Shown here piece after piece: positions 55,501 to 63,892 of a DNA stretch of 64,000 bases. The first letter of the stretch is position 1, and the number at the start of each line of letters is the position of its first letter. This stretch comes from Methylomicrobium lacus_A (GTDB lineage Bacteria > Pseudomonadota > Gammaproteobacteria > Methylococcales > Methylomonadaceae): positions 2,976,001 through 3,040,000 of the forward strand of contig NZ_CP169217.1 of NCBI RefSeq assembly GCF_041897535.1, in the 5' to 3' direction. The notes under the pieces were generated by a model. The model saw only the letters and a program-made list of their open reading frames with translations, was not told where the DNA came from and did not search any database. A program made the position numbers and the translations under genes.

Positions 55501-56199
55501 ATCATCGGCGGCGACGGCTGGGGCTACGACATCGGCTACGGCGGCCTCGATCACGTGCTGGCGTCCGGACGCGACGTGAACATTTTGCTGCTCGATACCG
55601 AGGTGTATTCGAATACCGGCGGCCAGATGTCGAAAGCGACGCCGCGCGGTGCGATCGCGAAGTTCGCGGCCGGCGGCAAAGCGACCCCGAAGAAGGATCT
55701 GGCGCGGCTCGCGATCGATTACGAACAGGTCTATGTCGCGCAGGTCGCCTATGGCGCGAAGGATACGCAGACCCTGCGCGCGTTCCTGGAAGCCGAGTCG
55801 TATCCGGGCACCTCGTTGATCATCGCCTACAGTCCCTGCATCGCGCACGGCGTCGATCTATCGAACAATCTGCGCCAACAGGACATGGCGGTGCGCAGCG
55901 GGCATTGGCCGCTGCTCCGCTACGATCCGCGCAGAGAAAAGGAAGGCCATAATCCCTTGCAGCTCGACAGCCAGAAACCGTCGCTGCCGTTCCGCGATTA
56001 TGCACTGACCGAGGCACGCTTCAGCCTACTCAGCCGGACGCATCCGGAGGATTCGGAACGATTCTTGCAGCTATCTCAGCAGGACGTGAACGTGCGCTAC
56101 CGGCATTACCGCGAACTCGCGGACAGGGTCTTCACGAAGACGGAGGATGCGCCAAGCCATGCGGCCGGCAAGTCCGCCAACCCAGGAGAAAAAGCATGA
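52576..56199 (+). CDS. nifJ: Pyruvate:ferredoxin (flavodoxin) oxidoreductase NifJ
   Basis: A 1207-residue single-chain enzyme that oxidises pyruvate to acetyl-CoA and CO2 and reduces ferredoxin or flavodoxin. Domains in order: pyruvate-binding/TPP part (start MQKSKTTIDGNEAAVTVAYL, with YPITPASPMGELAD), the middle domains, a two-cluster ferredoxin domain with CTQCGKCVFVCP near 697 and CTGCSLCVDVCP near 753, a further Cys pair in CAGCGETPY near 828 for the proximal cluster, and the TPP-diphosphate site GGDGWGYDIGYGG near 976 with SNTGGQMSKATPRGA. The ATG at 52576 was preferred over the GTG at 52543 because GAGG precedes it and it matches the family. Its stop overlaps the DHOD-like gene start (ATGA). 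Confidence 0.96.
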   Translation: MQKSKTTIDGNEAAVTVAYLTSEVIAIYPITPASPMGELADKWASERRGNLWGTTPSIIEMQSEAGAAGAIHGALQNGALATTFTASQGLLLMIPNMYKIAGELTPAVFHVAARSLASQALSIFGDHSDVMAARATGFAFLASNSVQEAQDFALIAQAATLAARIPIVHFFDGFRTSHEIASIEPLNQQTIRVLIDDQLIAAHRRRALSPEHPVLRGSTQNPDIYFQARETVNPYYQAMPGIVQDTMDRFAELTGRHYRLFDYVGPADAEKAIVLIGSGAETVEETVEHLAARGEKVGLLKVRLFRPFCAEALLAALPKTLRRLAVLDRTKEAGADGDPLYKDILTALAQDAMGAQPCFAALPKVIGGRYGLSSKEFTPGMVKAVFDELEKQEPKNQFTIGIDDDVGHTSLRWDAGFRTDASKQAVNALFYGLGSDGTVSANKNSIKIIGDKTQGYAQGYFVYDSRKSGAVTVSHLRFGKEKIRSTYLIGNGEAGFIACHQPVFLERYRMLDKAAQGSVFLLNSSLPADQVWASLPRSMQAAMIEKQIAFYTIDAYAIAEASGLGRLINTVMQACFFALVEIIPKIDAIAAIKAAVQKTYQKAGQRILEANLNAIDAALANLHRVAVPSDATSQSEIPPPVPADAPEFIKNVTGEIIAGRGDAVPVSFLSADGTFPTATSVWDKRNLALEIPVWESDLCTQCGKCVFVCPHSVIRSKVFAPEQVKDAPPTFKYVPVKSKAFENLLISYQVSPEDCTGCSLCVDVCPIRDPLKPERKAVNMAPQPPLRKQESANWRFFESIRDFERGALHHNKIPEAMHLRPLFEFPSACAGCGETPYIRLATQLFGDRMVVANATGCSSIYGGNLPTTPWSRNSEGRGPAWANSLFEDNAEFGLGMRIAIDKQKEYAEELLETLRGEIGAELTDAILSADQSDEAGIYEQHERVAVLKERLSALNDEAASRLLAVVDTLVKRSVWIIGGDGWGYDIGYGGLDHVLASGRDVNILLLDTEVYSNTGGQMSKATPRGAIAKFAAGGKATPKKDLARLAIDYEQVYVAQVAYGAKDTQTLRAFLEAESYPGTSLIIAYSPCIAHGVDLSNNLRQQDMAVRSGHWPLLRYDPRREKEGHNPLQLDSQKPSLPFRDYALTEARFSLLSRTHPEDSERFLQLSQQDVNVRYRHYRELADRVFTKTEDAPSHAAGKSANPGEKA

Positions 56200-57215
56200 A
56201 CGGCATCGATTTAAGCACCGACTATCTGGGCCTGAAATTGGCCAGTCCCCTGGTCGCCTCGGCCTCGCCCCTGTCGCGCAGTCTCGATTCGGCCTTGCGG
56301 CTCGAAGACGCCGGCGCCGGCGCGATCGTGATGTATTCGCTGTTCGAGGAGGAACTTCGGCATCAGGAAGAAACGGCGGCTAGGTTTTTGATCAACCAGG
56401 GTATCGGGCATCCCGAGGCCGACAGCTTTTTGCCCGAAGGCAGCGGCTATCGGCACGGCCTGGATCAGTATCTGGAGCAACTCGCCAAGCTCAAACGGTC
56501 GCTCAAAATCCCGGTGATCGCGAGCCTGAACGGCGTGTCGCTGGACGGTTGGGTCGCGCACGGCAAAGCCTTGCAGGAGGCCGGCGCCGATGCGCTCGAA
56601 TTGAATGTGTATTATTTGAGCGCCGATGTCGACGAATCCGGCGCCGACATCGAGGCGCGTTATCTGGAGCTGCTCGGCGAACTGCGGAGTCAGGTCGCTA
56701 TCCCGATCGCGATGAAACTGTCGCCGTATTTCACAGGACTTGCGCATTTCGTGAAGCGTCTCGAACAGGCCGGCGCCGACGGCGTCGTGTTGTTCAATCG
56801 TTTCTATCAGCCCGATATTGATCTGGACAACTTGCAGGTGACCTCCGAGTTGCAATGGTCGCGTTCGGCCGACAGCCTGTTGTCGCTGCGCTGGGTCGCG
56901 CTGCTGTGCGGCAAGGTCAAACTGTCGCTCGCGACGACCAGTGGCGTACGTTCGGCCGAGGACGCGTTGAAGCTGATCCTGGCCGGGGCGGACGTGACGC
57001 AGCTGTGTTCGGTCTTGCTCGAACGCGGACCGGCATATCTCGGCACGATCAAGAACGACATGCTGGATTGGCTGGAACGCAGTGAGGTTGCTGCGCTGTA
57101 TGAGCTGAAGGGACAATTGAGCAAGCAGCGCTGCGCGAATCCTGGCGTTTTCGAGCGCTCGAATTATCTGAACCTGCTCGACAGCCATAGCCGGGCGCCG
57201 GGCGTCCGAATTTGA
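56196..57215 (+). CDS. Dihydroorotate dehydrogenase-like protein coupled to nifJ
   Basis: A 339-residue FMN-binding TIM barrel of the DHOD family (MNGIDLSTDYLGLKLASPLV; ALELNVYYLSADVDESGADI; IAMKLSPYFTGLAHFVKRLE; DGVVLFNRFYQPDIDL; LATTSGVRSAEDALKLILAG). It lacks typical DHOD catalytic context and is closer to the DHOD-like proteins that follow nifJ in other bacteria; the true reaction is unknown. The start overlaps the nifJ stop codon, so the two proteins are made together, which suggests a redox role linked to NifJ. The gene is not next to other pyrimidine genes. Confidence 0.88.
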   Translation: MNGIDLSTDYLGLKLASPLVASASPLSRSLDSALRLEDAGAGAIVMYSLFEEELRHQEETAARFLINQGIGHPEADSFLPEGSGYRHGLDQYLEQLAKLKRSLKIPVIASLNGVSLDGWVAHGKALQEAGADALELNVYYLSADVDESGADIEARYLELLGELRSQVAIPIAMKLSPYFTGLAHFVKRLEQAGADGVVLFNRFYQPDIDLDNLQVTSELQWSRSADSLLSLRWVALLCGKVKLSLATTSGVRSAEDALKLILAGADVTQLCSVLLERGPAYLGTIKNDMLDWLERSEVAALYELKGQLSKQRCANPGVFERSNYLNLLDSHSRAPGVRI

Positions 57216-57304
57216 AGCCAATCTTTGCCGCGGAACCTTGCTGGCACGGTCATTTCTAACAGGGATCATGATTTTCCATTTTTCGATTAGCAGAGAGAAA
57301 CGCC

Positions 57305-57934
57305 ATGAACGATACGAAGCAGCAAATAGAAAAAGAAGTCCGCGAGACGGTCGAGTCCGGTGTCGACATTTATGAGCGGGTCAGGGGCATCACGCTGAAG
57401 GCCTTGACCGAGCGAACCTTGGATGTCGATAACATCAAGGACGTGATGGAGTCGGTGTTGAAAGGCATGAGCGATGGCTTGAGCCAGCAGTATGATCCGG
57501 CCAAACACGCCTTCAAACAATCGACCGAGGCTCTGGACGACGCCTTGACGAAGACCGCCGAGGCTTCCAAGCTCGCGATCGAGGAGGCGGCCTCGAATGT
57601 GGACGAGTTTTCGAGCCACGACTTCAAGCGCGCGGCCGAAGACTTGAAAAGCCTAGAAGGGATGTTTCTCGACACGATCGAAACGATCGGCCGGCACGGC
57701 AATGAGACCGCCTCGAAAATAGCGAAAGACTTTCTCGCCCATGCGCGGGCGAACGGCACCGAGGTCGGCAGGCAAAGCCGGCTCATTCTGGAGGGGCTCG
57801 ATAACCTCAGGGTTTCCGGTCAACATGCGGTGGTGACCGGCGCGGTCGTTACGACATCGGCACTGGCGAAAATAGCCGGCGGCTTTCTGGCGGGGATCGC
57901 CGAGAGCCTCCACCCTGAAAAGCCGCACGAATAG
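57305..57934 (+). CDS. Helical protein of unknown function (resembles DUF6781)
   Basis: A 209-residue protein, almost entirely amphipathic helix (KQQIEKEVRETVESGVDIYE, QSTEALDDALTKTAEASKLA, SNVDEFSSHDFKRAAEDLKS), with a C-terminal Ala/Gly-rich hydrophobic stretch (HAVVTGAVVTTSALAKIAGG FLAGIA) that could insert in a membrane. It reminds me of the family filed as DUF6781, but I am not certain. It lies just before the UbiB-family gene with a 17-base gap, so the two are probably co-transcribed; apolipoprotein-like or phasin-like binding is a guess. Confidence 0.7.
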   Translation: MNDTKQQIEKEVRETVESGVDIYERVRGITLKALTERTLDVDNIKDVMESVLKGMSDGLSQQYDPAKHAFKQSTEALDDALTKTAEASKLAIEEAASNVDEFSSHDFKRAAEDLKSLEGMFLDTIETIGRHGNETASKIAKDFLAHARANGTEVGRQSRLILEGLDNLRVSGQHAVVTGAVVTTSALAKIAGGFLAGIAESLHPEKPHE

Positions 57935-57951
57935 CGAGTAAAGCACACATC

Positions 57952-59634
57952 ATGTTATGGGAACTGATCAATGCGGCCAAGGATTTAAGCCGGGCCCAGG
58001 ATGTCGCGACGGTGCTGATCCGTTACGGTTTCGGAGGGCTCGTGCACGCGCTCGGCGTCGAGCGTGCGCTGGAGCGTCTCGGGAGAACGCTGCATTGGCA
58101 GAGCGTCGAGGAATTTGCGACGCTCGATACGCCGCATCGGGTGCGGCGCGTGCTGGAGGATCTGGGGCCGACGTTCATCAAGATGGGGCAAATTCTTGCG
58201 ACCCGGATCGATCTGTTTCCGCCGGCTTATATCGCGGAATTTGAAAAGTTGCTCGATGAAGCGCCGTCTGTGCCATTCGACGAACTGATTCCGCAATTGC
58301 AGGAAGACATCGGCGGCTATATCGGCGAAGTCTTCCTCGAAATCGACCGTGCGCCGCTGGCGGCGGCATCCCTTGCGCAGGTGCACAAAGCCGTGTTGAA
58401 GGACGGCACGGCGGTGATCCTGAAGATTCGCCGTCCCGGCATCCGCAAAATCATCGAGGCCGACTTGCGCTTGTTGAACCGGCTGGTCGATGTGATCGAG
58501 AGCGATGTGCCGGAGCTGCGCCGCTACCATCCGCGCGAAATCTTCCGGCAATTCTCGCAGTCGCTCCGGGCGGAACTCGACTTTGCCGCGGAGGGCCGCA
58601 ATGCCGAACGGGTGGCGGGCAATTTGGCGGCAGACGCCGACATTCATATTCCGCGCGTGTATTGGGAATTTACCGGCGAGCGCTTGAATGTGCAGGAATA
58701 TATCCAGGGCATTCCGGGGCGGGACTTGGCCGCGCTGGTCAAGGCCGACCTGAACCATAAGCTGTTGGCCGAACGGGGCGCCAAGGCGATCCTGAAGATG
58801 ATCATGGAAGACGGCTTCTTCCACGCCGATCCGCACCCTGGCAATGTGTTCTATCTGCCCGACAATCGGCTGGCCTTCATCGATTTCGGCATGATGGGGC
58901 GTCTGACCGAGGAGAGGCGGGAGCAGGTGATCAGCCTGTTGTACGGCATGGTCAACCGGATGCCGATCAAGGTCGTCGAAATCCTCGAGGATTGGTCCGA
59001 TGTGATTCAGACCGACGAACAGGCGTTGGCGGTCGAGATCGACGCCTTTGTCGATCAATACAGCGCGCAGTCGCTGAAGGATTTAAACCTCCAACTGATG
59101 CTGGGCGACCTGTTGGCGATCCTCAGGGATCATGACCTGAGCCTGCCGCCCGATCTGGCGCTCTTGATCAAGGCTTATATCACGCTGGACGGTTTCGGCA
59201 GGCATCTCGATCCGGAATTTAATACCTTGGTGTTCGCGGGGCCTTATCTGCAGAAGTTGATGGCCGACCGCTACCGCCCTGACGTGATCGTCAAACGCGG
59301 CTGGCGCAATCTGGCCGGCGTCGTCGATCTGATGTCCGCCTTCCCGAAAGAACTGCATCACCTGCTCAGAGCCTCCCGCAAAGGCGCGATTCAGGTCGAC
59401 ATCAACGTCAAGGGCATCGGCCGTTATGTCGACAAGATCGATATGGCGATCAGCCGGCTGACGATGGGGATCGTGACCGCCGCGCTGATCATCGGCACCT
59501 CGATCATCATGACGGTCAAGGAGGAAAACCAGGTCTTCGGGTTGCCGGTTTTCGGTTTCTTCGGCTATGTCTTCGCCTCTTTGGGCGGCGTTTGGCTGCT
59601 GTTTTCTATCTGGCGCAGCAATAAGGGGGGTTAA
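57952..59634 (+). CDS. UbiB/ABC1/AarF-family atypical kinase
   Basis: A 560-residue membrane-associated ATPase/kinase. The family signatures are all there: KxGQ motif in TFIKMGQILATRIDL, the Ala-rich nucleotide loop in APLAAASLAQVHKAVL, EADLRLLNRL, the catalytic HADPHPGNVFYLPDNRLAFI and DFGMMGRL, and two C-terminal membrane helices (IVTAALIIGTSIIMTV and FGLPVFGFFGYVFASLGGVW). Relatives support ubiquinone synthesis or phospholipid handling; ubi genes are absent here, so the pathway is open. It follows the helical protein in a probable two-gene operon. Confidence 0.92.
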   Translation: MLWELINAAKDLSRAQDVATVLIRYGFGGLVHALGVERALERLGRTLHWQSVEEFATLDTPHRVRRVLEDLGPTFIKMGQILATRIDLFPPAYIAEFEKLLDEAPSVPFDELIPQLQEDIGGYIGEVFLEIDRAPLAAASLAQVHKAVLKDGTAVILKIRRPGIRKIIEADLRLLNRLVDVIESDVPELRRYHPREIFRQFSQSLRAELDFAAEGRNAERVAGNLAADADIHIPRVYWEFTGERLNVQEYIQGIPGRDLAALVKADLNHKLLAERGAKAILKMIMEDGFFHADPHPGNVFYLPDNRLAFIDFGMMGRLTEERREQVISLLYGMVNRMPIKVVEILEDWSDVIQTDEQALAVEIDAFVDQYSAQSLKDLNLQLMLGDLLAILRDHDLSLPPDLALLIKAYITLDGFGRHLDPEFNTLVFAGPYLQKLMADRYRPDVIVKRGWRNLAGVVDLMSAFPKELHHLLRASRKGAIQVDINVKGIGRYVDKIDMAISRLTMGIVTAALIIGTSIIMTVKEENQVFGLPVFGFFGYVFASLGGVWLLFSIWRSNKGG

Positions 59635-59800
59635 AATGATCAGCGGCGGGTTATGGCGGCCTTGCTTGCATTAAGTAGCGCGTAAGGAAAATTAGTTAGA
59701 ATCTTTCCTCAGGGGCTTTTGTCTTGTTAATCTGCTGTCACCTGGGTAGGGACGTCAGATTCTATTTTGAAATAACACGCTATTTTTGAGGAAAATACTG

Positions 59801-60247
59801 ATGAAATTGAAACTGATTGTAGTGCTGAGTCTTCTGTCTGCAAGCGCCTATGCGGAACCGGTTCCGGCAAACTCCTACGAATGCCGGGGTGCGGGGGTGA
59901 GCGTCTCTTATGCGACGACGAGCTTTACGGGCGAGCCGACCCTGACGGTAACCACTCCCGCGGAAAGTCTTTCGCAGAGCGGGGAGCAAATCAGCATTCA
60001 GGACACCGTTCTCGGCAAGCTGGTAAGCATCGTGACCGAACAAACGCCGGATCTTTCTACCGAGACGCTGACCTTGGTCGTGCCCGACGTGAACGTGACC
60101 GACACCGCGCCGCAGGTAAGATTTACCTCCGAACTGTTTACGACCACAACCCATACCTCGATTGGCGGGCCGGCGCTAGTGACGGGTCCTGTCCAAGAGT
60201 CGAAGTCGAAAAAGCTGGTCTGCAAGGCGTCTCTGTTGAACTTCTAA
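59801..60247 (+). CDS. Small exported protein with a Cys pair
   Basis: A 148-residue protein with a signal peptide (MKLKLIVVLSLLSASAYAEP). The mature part is Thr/Ser-rich and beta-like (CRGAGVSVSYATTSFTGEPT … LTLVVPDVNVTD). It has two Cys, one near residue 27 and one near 142, which could form a disulfide. GAGG lies nine bases before the ATG. I recognise no family. It is convergent with the next gene, with 40 bases between the stops. Confidence 0.75.
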   Translation: MKLKLIVVLSLLSASAYAEPVPANSYECRGAGVSVSYATTSFTGEPTLTVTTPAESLSQSGEQISIQDTVLGKLVSIVTEQTPDLSTETLTLVVPDVNVTDTAPQVRFTSELFTTTTHTSIGGPALVTGPVQESKSKKLVCKASLLNF

Positions 60248-60287
60248 CCCGGCATCTCCAGCCTATTCTGAATTGAACATCGACAGT

Positions 60288-60716
60288 TTAAGGAAATGCA
60301 AGCTCCGCATCCACTCTGACCGTCTTGCCGGGTGGAGGGATGCTGATGGCTTGAAACGCATCCGATAAACAGGTGCCCAATCCAGGGTGTACATTGTTCC
60401 GGTCTTCGGAGAATCCGCGGGCAATTTGCCGACCTTCGGCGTTGAAGGTGAAATCGATCAGGAAATGATCCGGCGTCTTGCCTGATTCGGTCGGGCAGGC
60501 TTTCAGCAACGCGGGTTTGGATTGCGCCAACGCCTGCTTAACCTGTTCTAGGAGTTGGTCCTGACTGAGGATCTGCGCATTCGGCGTCGCGGTTTGCGGA
60601 GCGGAGTTTGCTGCCAGCGTTGCCGGAAGGGCTGAGTTTTTGAGGCCGAAAAAAGCGCCGATGCTGATCATGGCCGATCCGATTAGAATGGCTTGGGGTG
60701 TTGTGAGTGGGTGCAT
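60288..60716 (-). CDS. Small membrane-anchored protein with a TonB-like C terminus
   Basis: A 142-residue protein with one N-terminal hydrophobic helix (AILIGSAMISIGAFFGLKN), a Thr/Ala/Pro linker, a helix (DQLLEQVKQALAQSKPALLK) and a C-terminal domain (CPTESGKTPDHFLIDFTFNA … CLSDAFQAISIPPPGKTVRV). This end resembles the AgmX/PglI or TonB C-terminal-like fold (beta strand with FNAEGR, then CL..A/IP.P). Two Cys suggest a disulfide. It precedes no pump genes, so its partner is unknown. Confidence 0.7.
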   Translation of the reverse strand: MHPLTTPQAILIGSAMISIGAFFGLKNSALPATLAANSAPQTATPNAQILSQDQLLEQVKQALAQSKPALLKACPTESGKTPDHFLIDFTFNAEGRQIARGFSEDRNNVHPGLGTCLSDAFQAISIPPPGKTVRVDAELAFP

Positions 60717-60793
60717 ATCTTGTAAGAGTCAATAGCCGTACGCTTGAACATTGCCGCCCGAAACCGGTCAGTCGTTCCCGGGCGGCGGGCCGA

Positions 60794-62062
60794 TCAATTG
60801 GTCACCATCACCCATCCTTGCAAGTAGTCATTGTTATCGATAGGGGTCGTGGTACTGAGATTAAAGCTGCAAAATCCGACCTTGTACATGCCGGCGATCC
60901 GAGGAAGAGCGCTTTGCGCAAGAGAAAAGGAAACCCCCGTGGGGGTGGCGGTATGCAGTTGAAAGCCGTTTGCAACAAATGGCGTGACTGTGCCAGAGGG
61001 TTGCAGCTGGTAACAAATGTTCGCGCGAAAATCCGCATGACTATATGCCGCTGAGGTTTTTAAACTCGCCGTAATCGTCGAAGTGATGTATTGGGTGTCG
61101 GTGATCGTGACTTCCGCGAGGGGACCATGGAAGGTAAATGCCGTTTCGTTTGGGTCGATACTCCTGATGCCGCCGTTCAAATTGGAGGTGGTGACCACCC
61201 CGCTTGGACCCTGAAGGCCTTGGGCTCCGGCAGGACCGGTAGAACCCGTGTCGCCCTTGGGTCCGCTATCGCCTCTTGCGCCCGTATCGCCCTTGTCACC
61301 TTTATCGCCTTTAGCGCCGGCAGGACCCATGGGTCCGATATCTCCCTGAGGACCGGCCGGTCCGGCGTCTCCTTTGGGTCCGGTCATGCCCGTGTCGCCT
61401 TTATCGCCCTTAGCACCGGCAGGGCCTGTTGCTCCGGGTGCACCTTGAGAGCCGGCAGGTCCGGCATTATCCCAAACGATATTGAGGGAGGGCTCGTGGC
61501 TGTTTTTGCCATTTTCCTTGCTGTTGATCTTGATGTTCAAGCCGCCGTCGCTTTTCAGCGCCAAGCTGAAATTGCGATTATCCGGGTGCGCATCGATCCA
61601 TTCTTGCACCAATTCAGTGACATCGACTTCGATCCAACGCATCTTTCGGTCCATGCCAATGGGGACATGGGTCGCCGCCGCGGATACGGCGGGCAAGTTG
61701 GCCCCGGACAGCGATCCTTCCGACCAATTGCCGGTAACCTGGCTGATGGTTAAATTGCCGCCGCTTTTGATGGTGCCGACGAACAGTCTGACCATCGCCT
61801 TGGCGACATTGGCGCCCGAATAGTGCTCTGGGGTATTCAAAGCAAAGTTGATATAACCCGTTTGCATTGATGTGACGATGATATCGCCGGCTTTTCCGTA
61901 GACTTTGGTCGGTGCTTTTGAGGATGCATAACTATCGTCGGTCAACATTTCCATGCCGGCCAAAACCGGCGTTGAGTAAGCACCGGCAAAACCCAGCGCG
62001 CAGGCGATGACCCCCCCGTTGACCGCCTTTTCAAGTGAGCGCTTAATCAAGATTCTTTTCAT
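60794..62062 (-). CDS. Secreted collagen-like protein with N-terminal DNRLRE-like domain
   Basis: A 422-residue exported protein. The signal peptide spans about residues 1-36 (VIACALGFAGAYSTPVLAG). Residues 37-197 look like a DNRLRE-type carbohydrate-module/adhesin domain (DDSYASSK … MRWIEVDVTELVQEWI … SLNIVWDN). Residues 201-287 are 29 uninterrupted Gly-X-Y triplets rich in KGD, GPA and GPK, a collagen triple helix. A C-terminal domain of about 135 residues (from GVVTTSNLNGGI) is beta-rich with two Cys. It would form trimers on the surface or in the matrix. Function unknown. AAGGCG stands before the start. Confidence 0.85.
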   Translation of the reverse strand: MKRILIKRSLEKAVNGGVIACALGFAGAYSTPVLAGMEMLTDDSYASSKAPTKVYGKAGDIIVTSMQTGYINFALNTPEHYSGANVAKAMVRLFVGTIKSGGNLTISQVTGNWSEGSLSGANLPAVSAAATHVPIGMDRKMRWIEVDVTELVQEWIDAHPDNRNFSLALKSDGGLNIKINSKENGKNSHEPSLNIVWDNAGPAGSQGAPGATGPAGAKGDKGDTGMTGPKGDAGPAGPQGDIGPMGPAGAKGDKGDKGDTGARGDSGPKGDTGSTGPAGAQGLQGPSGVVTTSNLNGGIRSIDPNETAFTFHGPLAEVTITDTQYITSTITASLKTSAAYSHADFRANICYQLQPSGTVTPFVANGFQLHTATPTGVSFSLAQSALPRIAGMYKVGFCSFNLSTTTPIDNNDYLQGWVMVTN

Positions 62063-62553
62063 AATTCGCCTTTTTTGTTAATTTTTTTAAGGGACTCATG
62101 AATTTGCCGATCGACTGGGAAAACAGTTAGAAAATGCTGTAACTTCCGTGTGCAAATCCATGCAAAATAAATAATTTCGTAGTGTTATTGTCAGACTTTT
62201 TGAGTATTTGAAGTCTAGTACATTGGAAATTAACACAGGCTTAAATTATGGTTTGGCGGGAATGTAGTCCAGGTTCTGTGATGTCTGTCGCATTATTAAT
62301 AATTGACTGGCTTTGCCGTGAGCAAATTGTCAATTAAGTCTTAATGACAGATTAGGTTTCCCTTCATCCTGTATCCGAACGAACGCAATGAAAGGGTAAT
62401 AGGAGGAGGGAGAAGATTGGAGGTGGGGATAAAAGGGCAAGGCTGGGGGGTAGCCGGCGTGCCTTCAAGGACGCTTCTCTGCTTCAACTGTCGACATGGG
62501 GTTCGTGATGAACAGGGTGAAGAATAAAACGAGCTTTTACTTGGGGATAGGCT
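62063..62553. other. AT-rich intergenic region
   Basis: About 490 bases between the collagen-like gene (leftward) and the end of the JAMM peptidase gene. It should contain the promoter of the collagen-like gene. I see no gene, repeat array or clear terminator in it. Confidence 0.5.
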
Positions 62554-62976
62554 TTAGTTTTCGCTTAACAGCAAGGCGATTTCTGCCGCTTTTCCGCCGG
62601 CGATTTTAAAGCCGCGCATTTCGAGTATGCCTTTGGTATTCAACGAAATGATCAAATACAAGGCTTCGGGGTAAGCTGACTCTTCAAGGTCGGTCTGCGA
62701 GGGAAGCGCGGGGGCGGTCGGGTGGGAATGGTAGATCGCGAACAGTTGTTCGCCCTGGTCGCGCATCGCGGCCATCGCGGCGATTTGCTGTTTGGCGTCG
62801 AGCAGAAAGAGGCGGTCGGGGTGTTCGGAAACATTAGAGACCGGATAGCAGGACGTCGGCATGCCGTCTTTGCCGCCGACCAGACCGCAAATTTCGGCAT
62901 CGGGGGAGATTTGCGCAAGGTGCAGGAGTTGCTGGGCGAGTTTGCGAGGGATATGGATTTCTTCTTGTTCGAACAT
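62554..62976 (-). CDS. M67-family (JAMM/Mov34) metallopeptidase
   Basis: A 140-residue JAMM-fold peptidase. The zinc motif is HSHPTAPALPSQTD (H-x-H-x7-S-x2-D), with the upstream catalytic Glu probably the one in PDAEICGLVGG at about residues 27-31. No ubiquitin-like or sulfur-carrier gene is adjacent, although relatives process the C-terminal Gly-Gly of sulfur-carrier proteins such as ThiS/MoaD or CysO. The ATG at 62976 has a weak ribosome site. It lies 55 bases after prmC on the same strand and may be co-transcribed. Confidence 0.88.
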   Translation of the reverse strand: MFEQEEIHIPRKLAQQLLHLAQISPDAEICGLVGGKDGMPTSCYPVSNVSEHPDRLFLLDAKQQIAAMAAMRDQGEQLFAIYHSHPTAPALPSQTDLEESAYPEALYLIISLNTKGILEMRGFKIAGGKAAEIALLLSEN

Positions 62977-63031
62977 GGTGGTTTCGGGCTAAAAGGGAAA
63001 GGCGAAATCAACGGGACTTCGGGGAAAGACT

Positions 63032-63892
63032 TCAGCCTTGAGTCTTACGATTCTCTGCATTTCTTCCATAGGTTGCCCGAGGCTGACCGGACAAATCTTT
63101 ATAGGTTTGCACGCTATCATAACCCAAATCGCGGAAAATCGATTGCGCGGCCTGCTCCTGGTCGTAACCGTGCTCGATCAATAGATGGCCGCCGGTTTTC
63201 AGGTAGCCGCGGGCATCGCCTGCGATCGTGCGAATGTCGGCAAGCCCCTGCTGCGGCGCGGTCAGCGCGGTCCTGGGTTCGAAGCGCACATCGCCCCGGT
63301 CGAGGTGGTCGTCGTTTTCGGCGATGTAAGGCGGATTGCTGATCACCAGGTCGAATTTTTCCTTCGGTGCCGAGGCAAACCAGTTGCTGTGCAGGAAGCG
63401 AATAGGCTCCGCGGCGTGTGCGGCGGCATTGTGTCTGGCGACCTCCAGCGCGGCCAGGCTCAAATCGGTTGCGGTCACTTCGGCTTGCGGCAATTCCTTG
63501 GCCAGGGTGATCGCGATGATGCCGGAGCCGGTGCCGAGATCGATGATTTTTACCGGTTGGTCTTTCGGGAGCAGGGATAGGCTGATTTCGATCAACAGTT
63601 CGGTCTCGGGACGCGGAATCAGCACGTCGGGCGTGACTTGGAAATCGCGTGACCAGAATTCGCGGCGGCCGGTCAGGTAGGCGACCGGCATGCCTTGTCG
63701 GCGCTGTTGCAGCAGGGTCTGAAAATGCAGGGTCCGCTCCGCCTCGGGCACCCGGTCCGGCCAGGCGCGCAGATGCGAGCGCGGCTTGTCGAGCGCCAGA
63801 CAGAGCAGGATTTCCGCATCGAGCGCGGCCGAGTCGGAGCTGTCGGAAAGGATCGTTGCAGCCTCCCTGAGCAGCGTCGCTATGGTGGTCAT
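63032..63892 (-). CDS. prmC: Release factor glutamine methyltransferase PrmC
   Basis: A 286-residue SAM-dependent enzyme that methylates the Gln of the GGQ loop in peptide-chain release factors. The N-terminal helical domain (LSDSSDSAALDAEILLCLAL) is followed by YLTGRREFWSRDFQVTPDVL, RPETELLIE, the SAM loop IIDLGTGSGIIAITLAKELP and the catalytic NPPY in LVISNPPYIAENDDHL. The start ATG shares one base with the prfA stop codon (TGATG), so the two are coupled, as in most gammaproteobacteria. Confidence 0.96.
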   Translation of the reverse strand: MTTIATLLREAATILSDSSDSAALDAEILLCLALDKPRSHLRAWPDRVPEAERTLHFQTLLQQRRQGMPVAYLTGRREFWSRDFQVTPDVLIPRPETELLIEISLSLLPKDQPVKIIDLGTGSGIIAITLAKELPQAEVTATDLSLAALEVARHNAAAHAAEPIRFLHSNWFASAPKEKFDLVISNPPYIAENDDHLDRGDVRFEPRTALTAPQQGLADIRTIAGDARGYLKTGGHLLIEHGYDQEQAAQSIFRDLGYDSVQTYKDLSGQPRATYGRNAENRKTQG

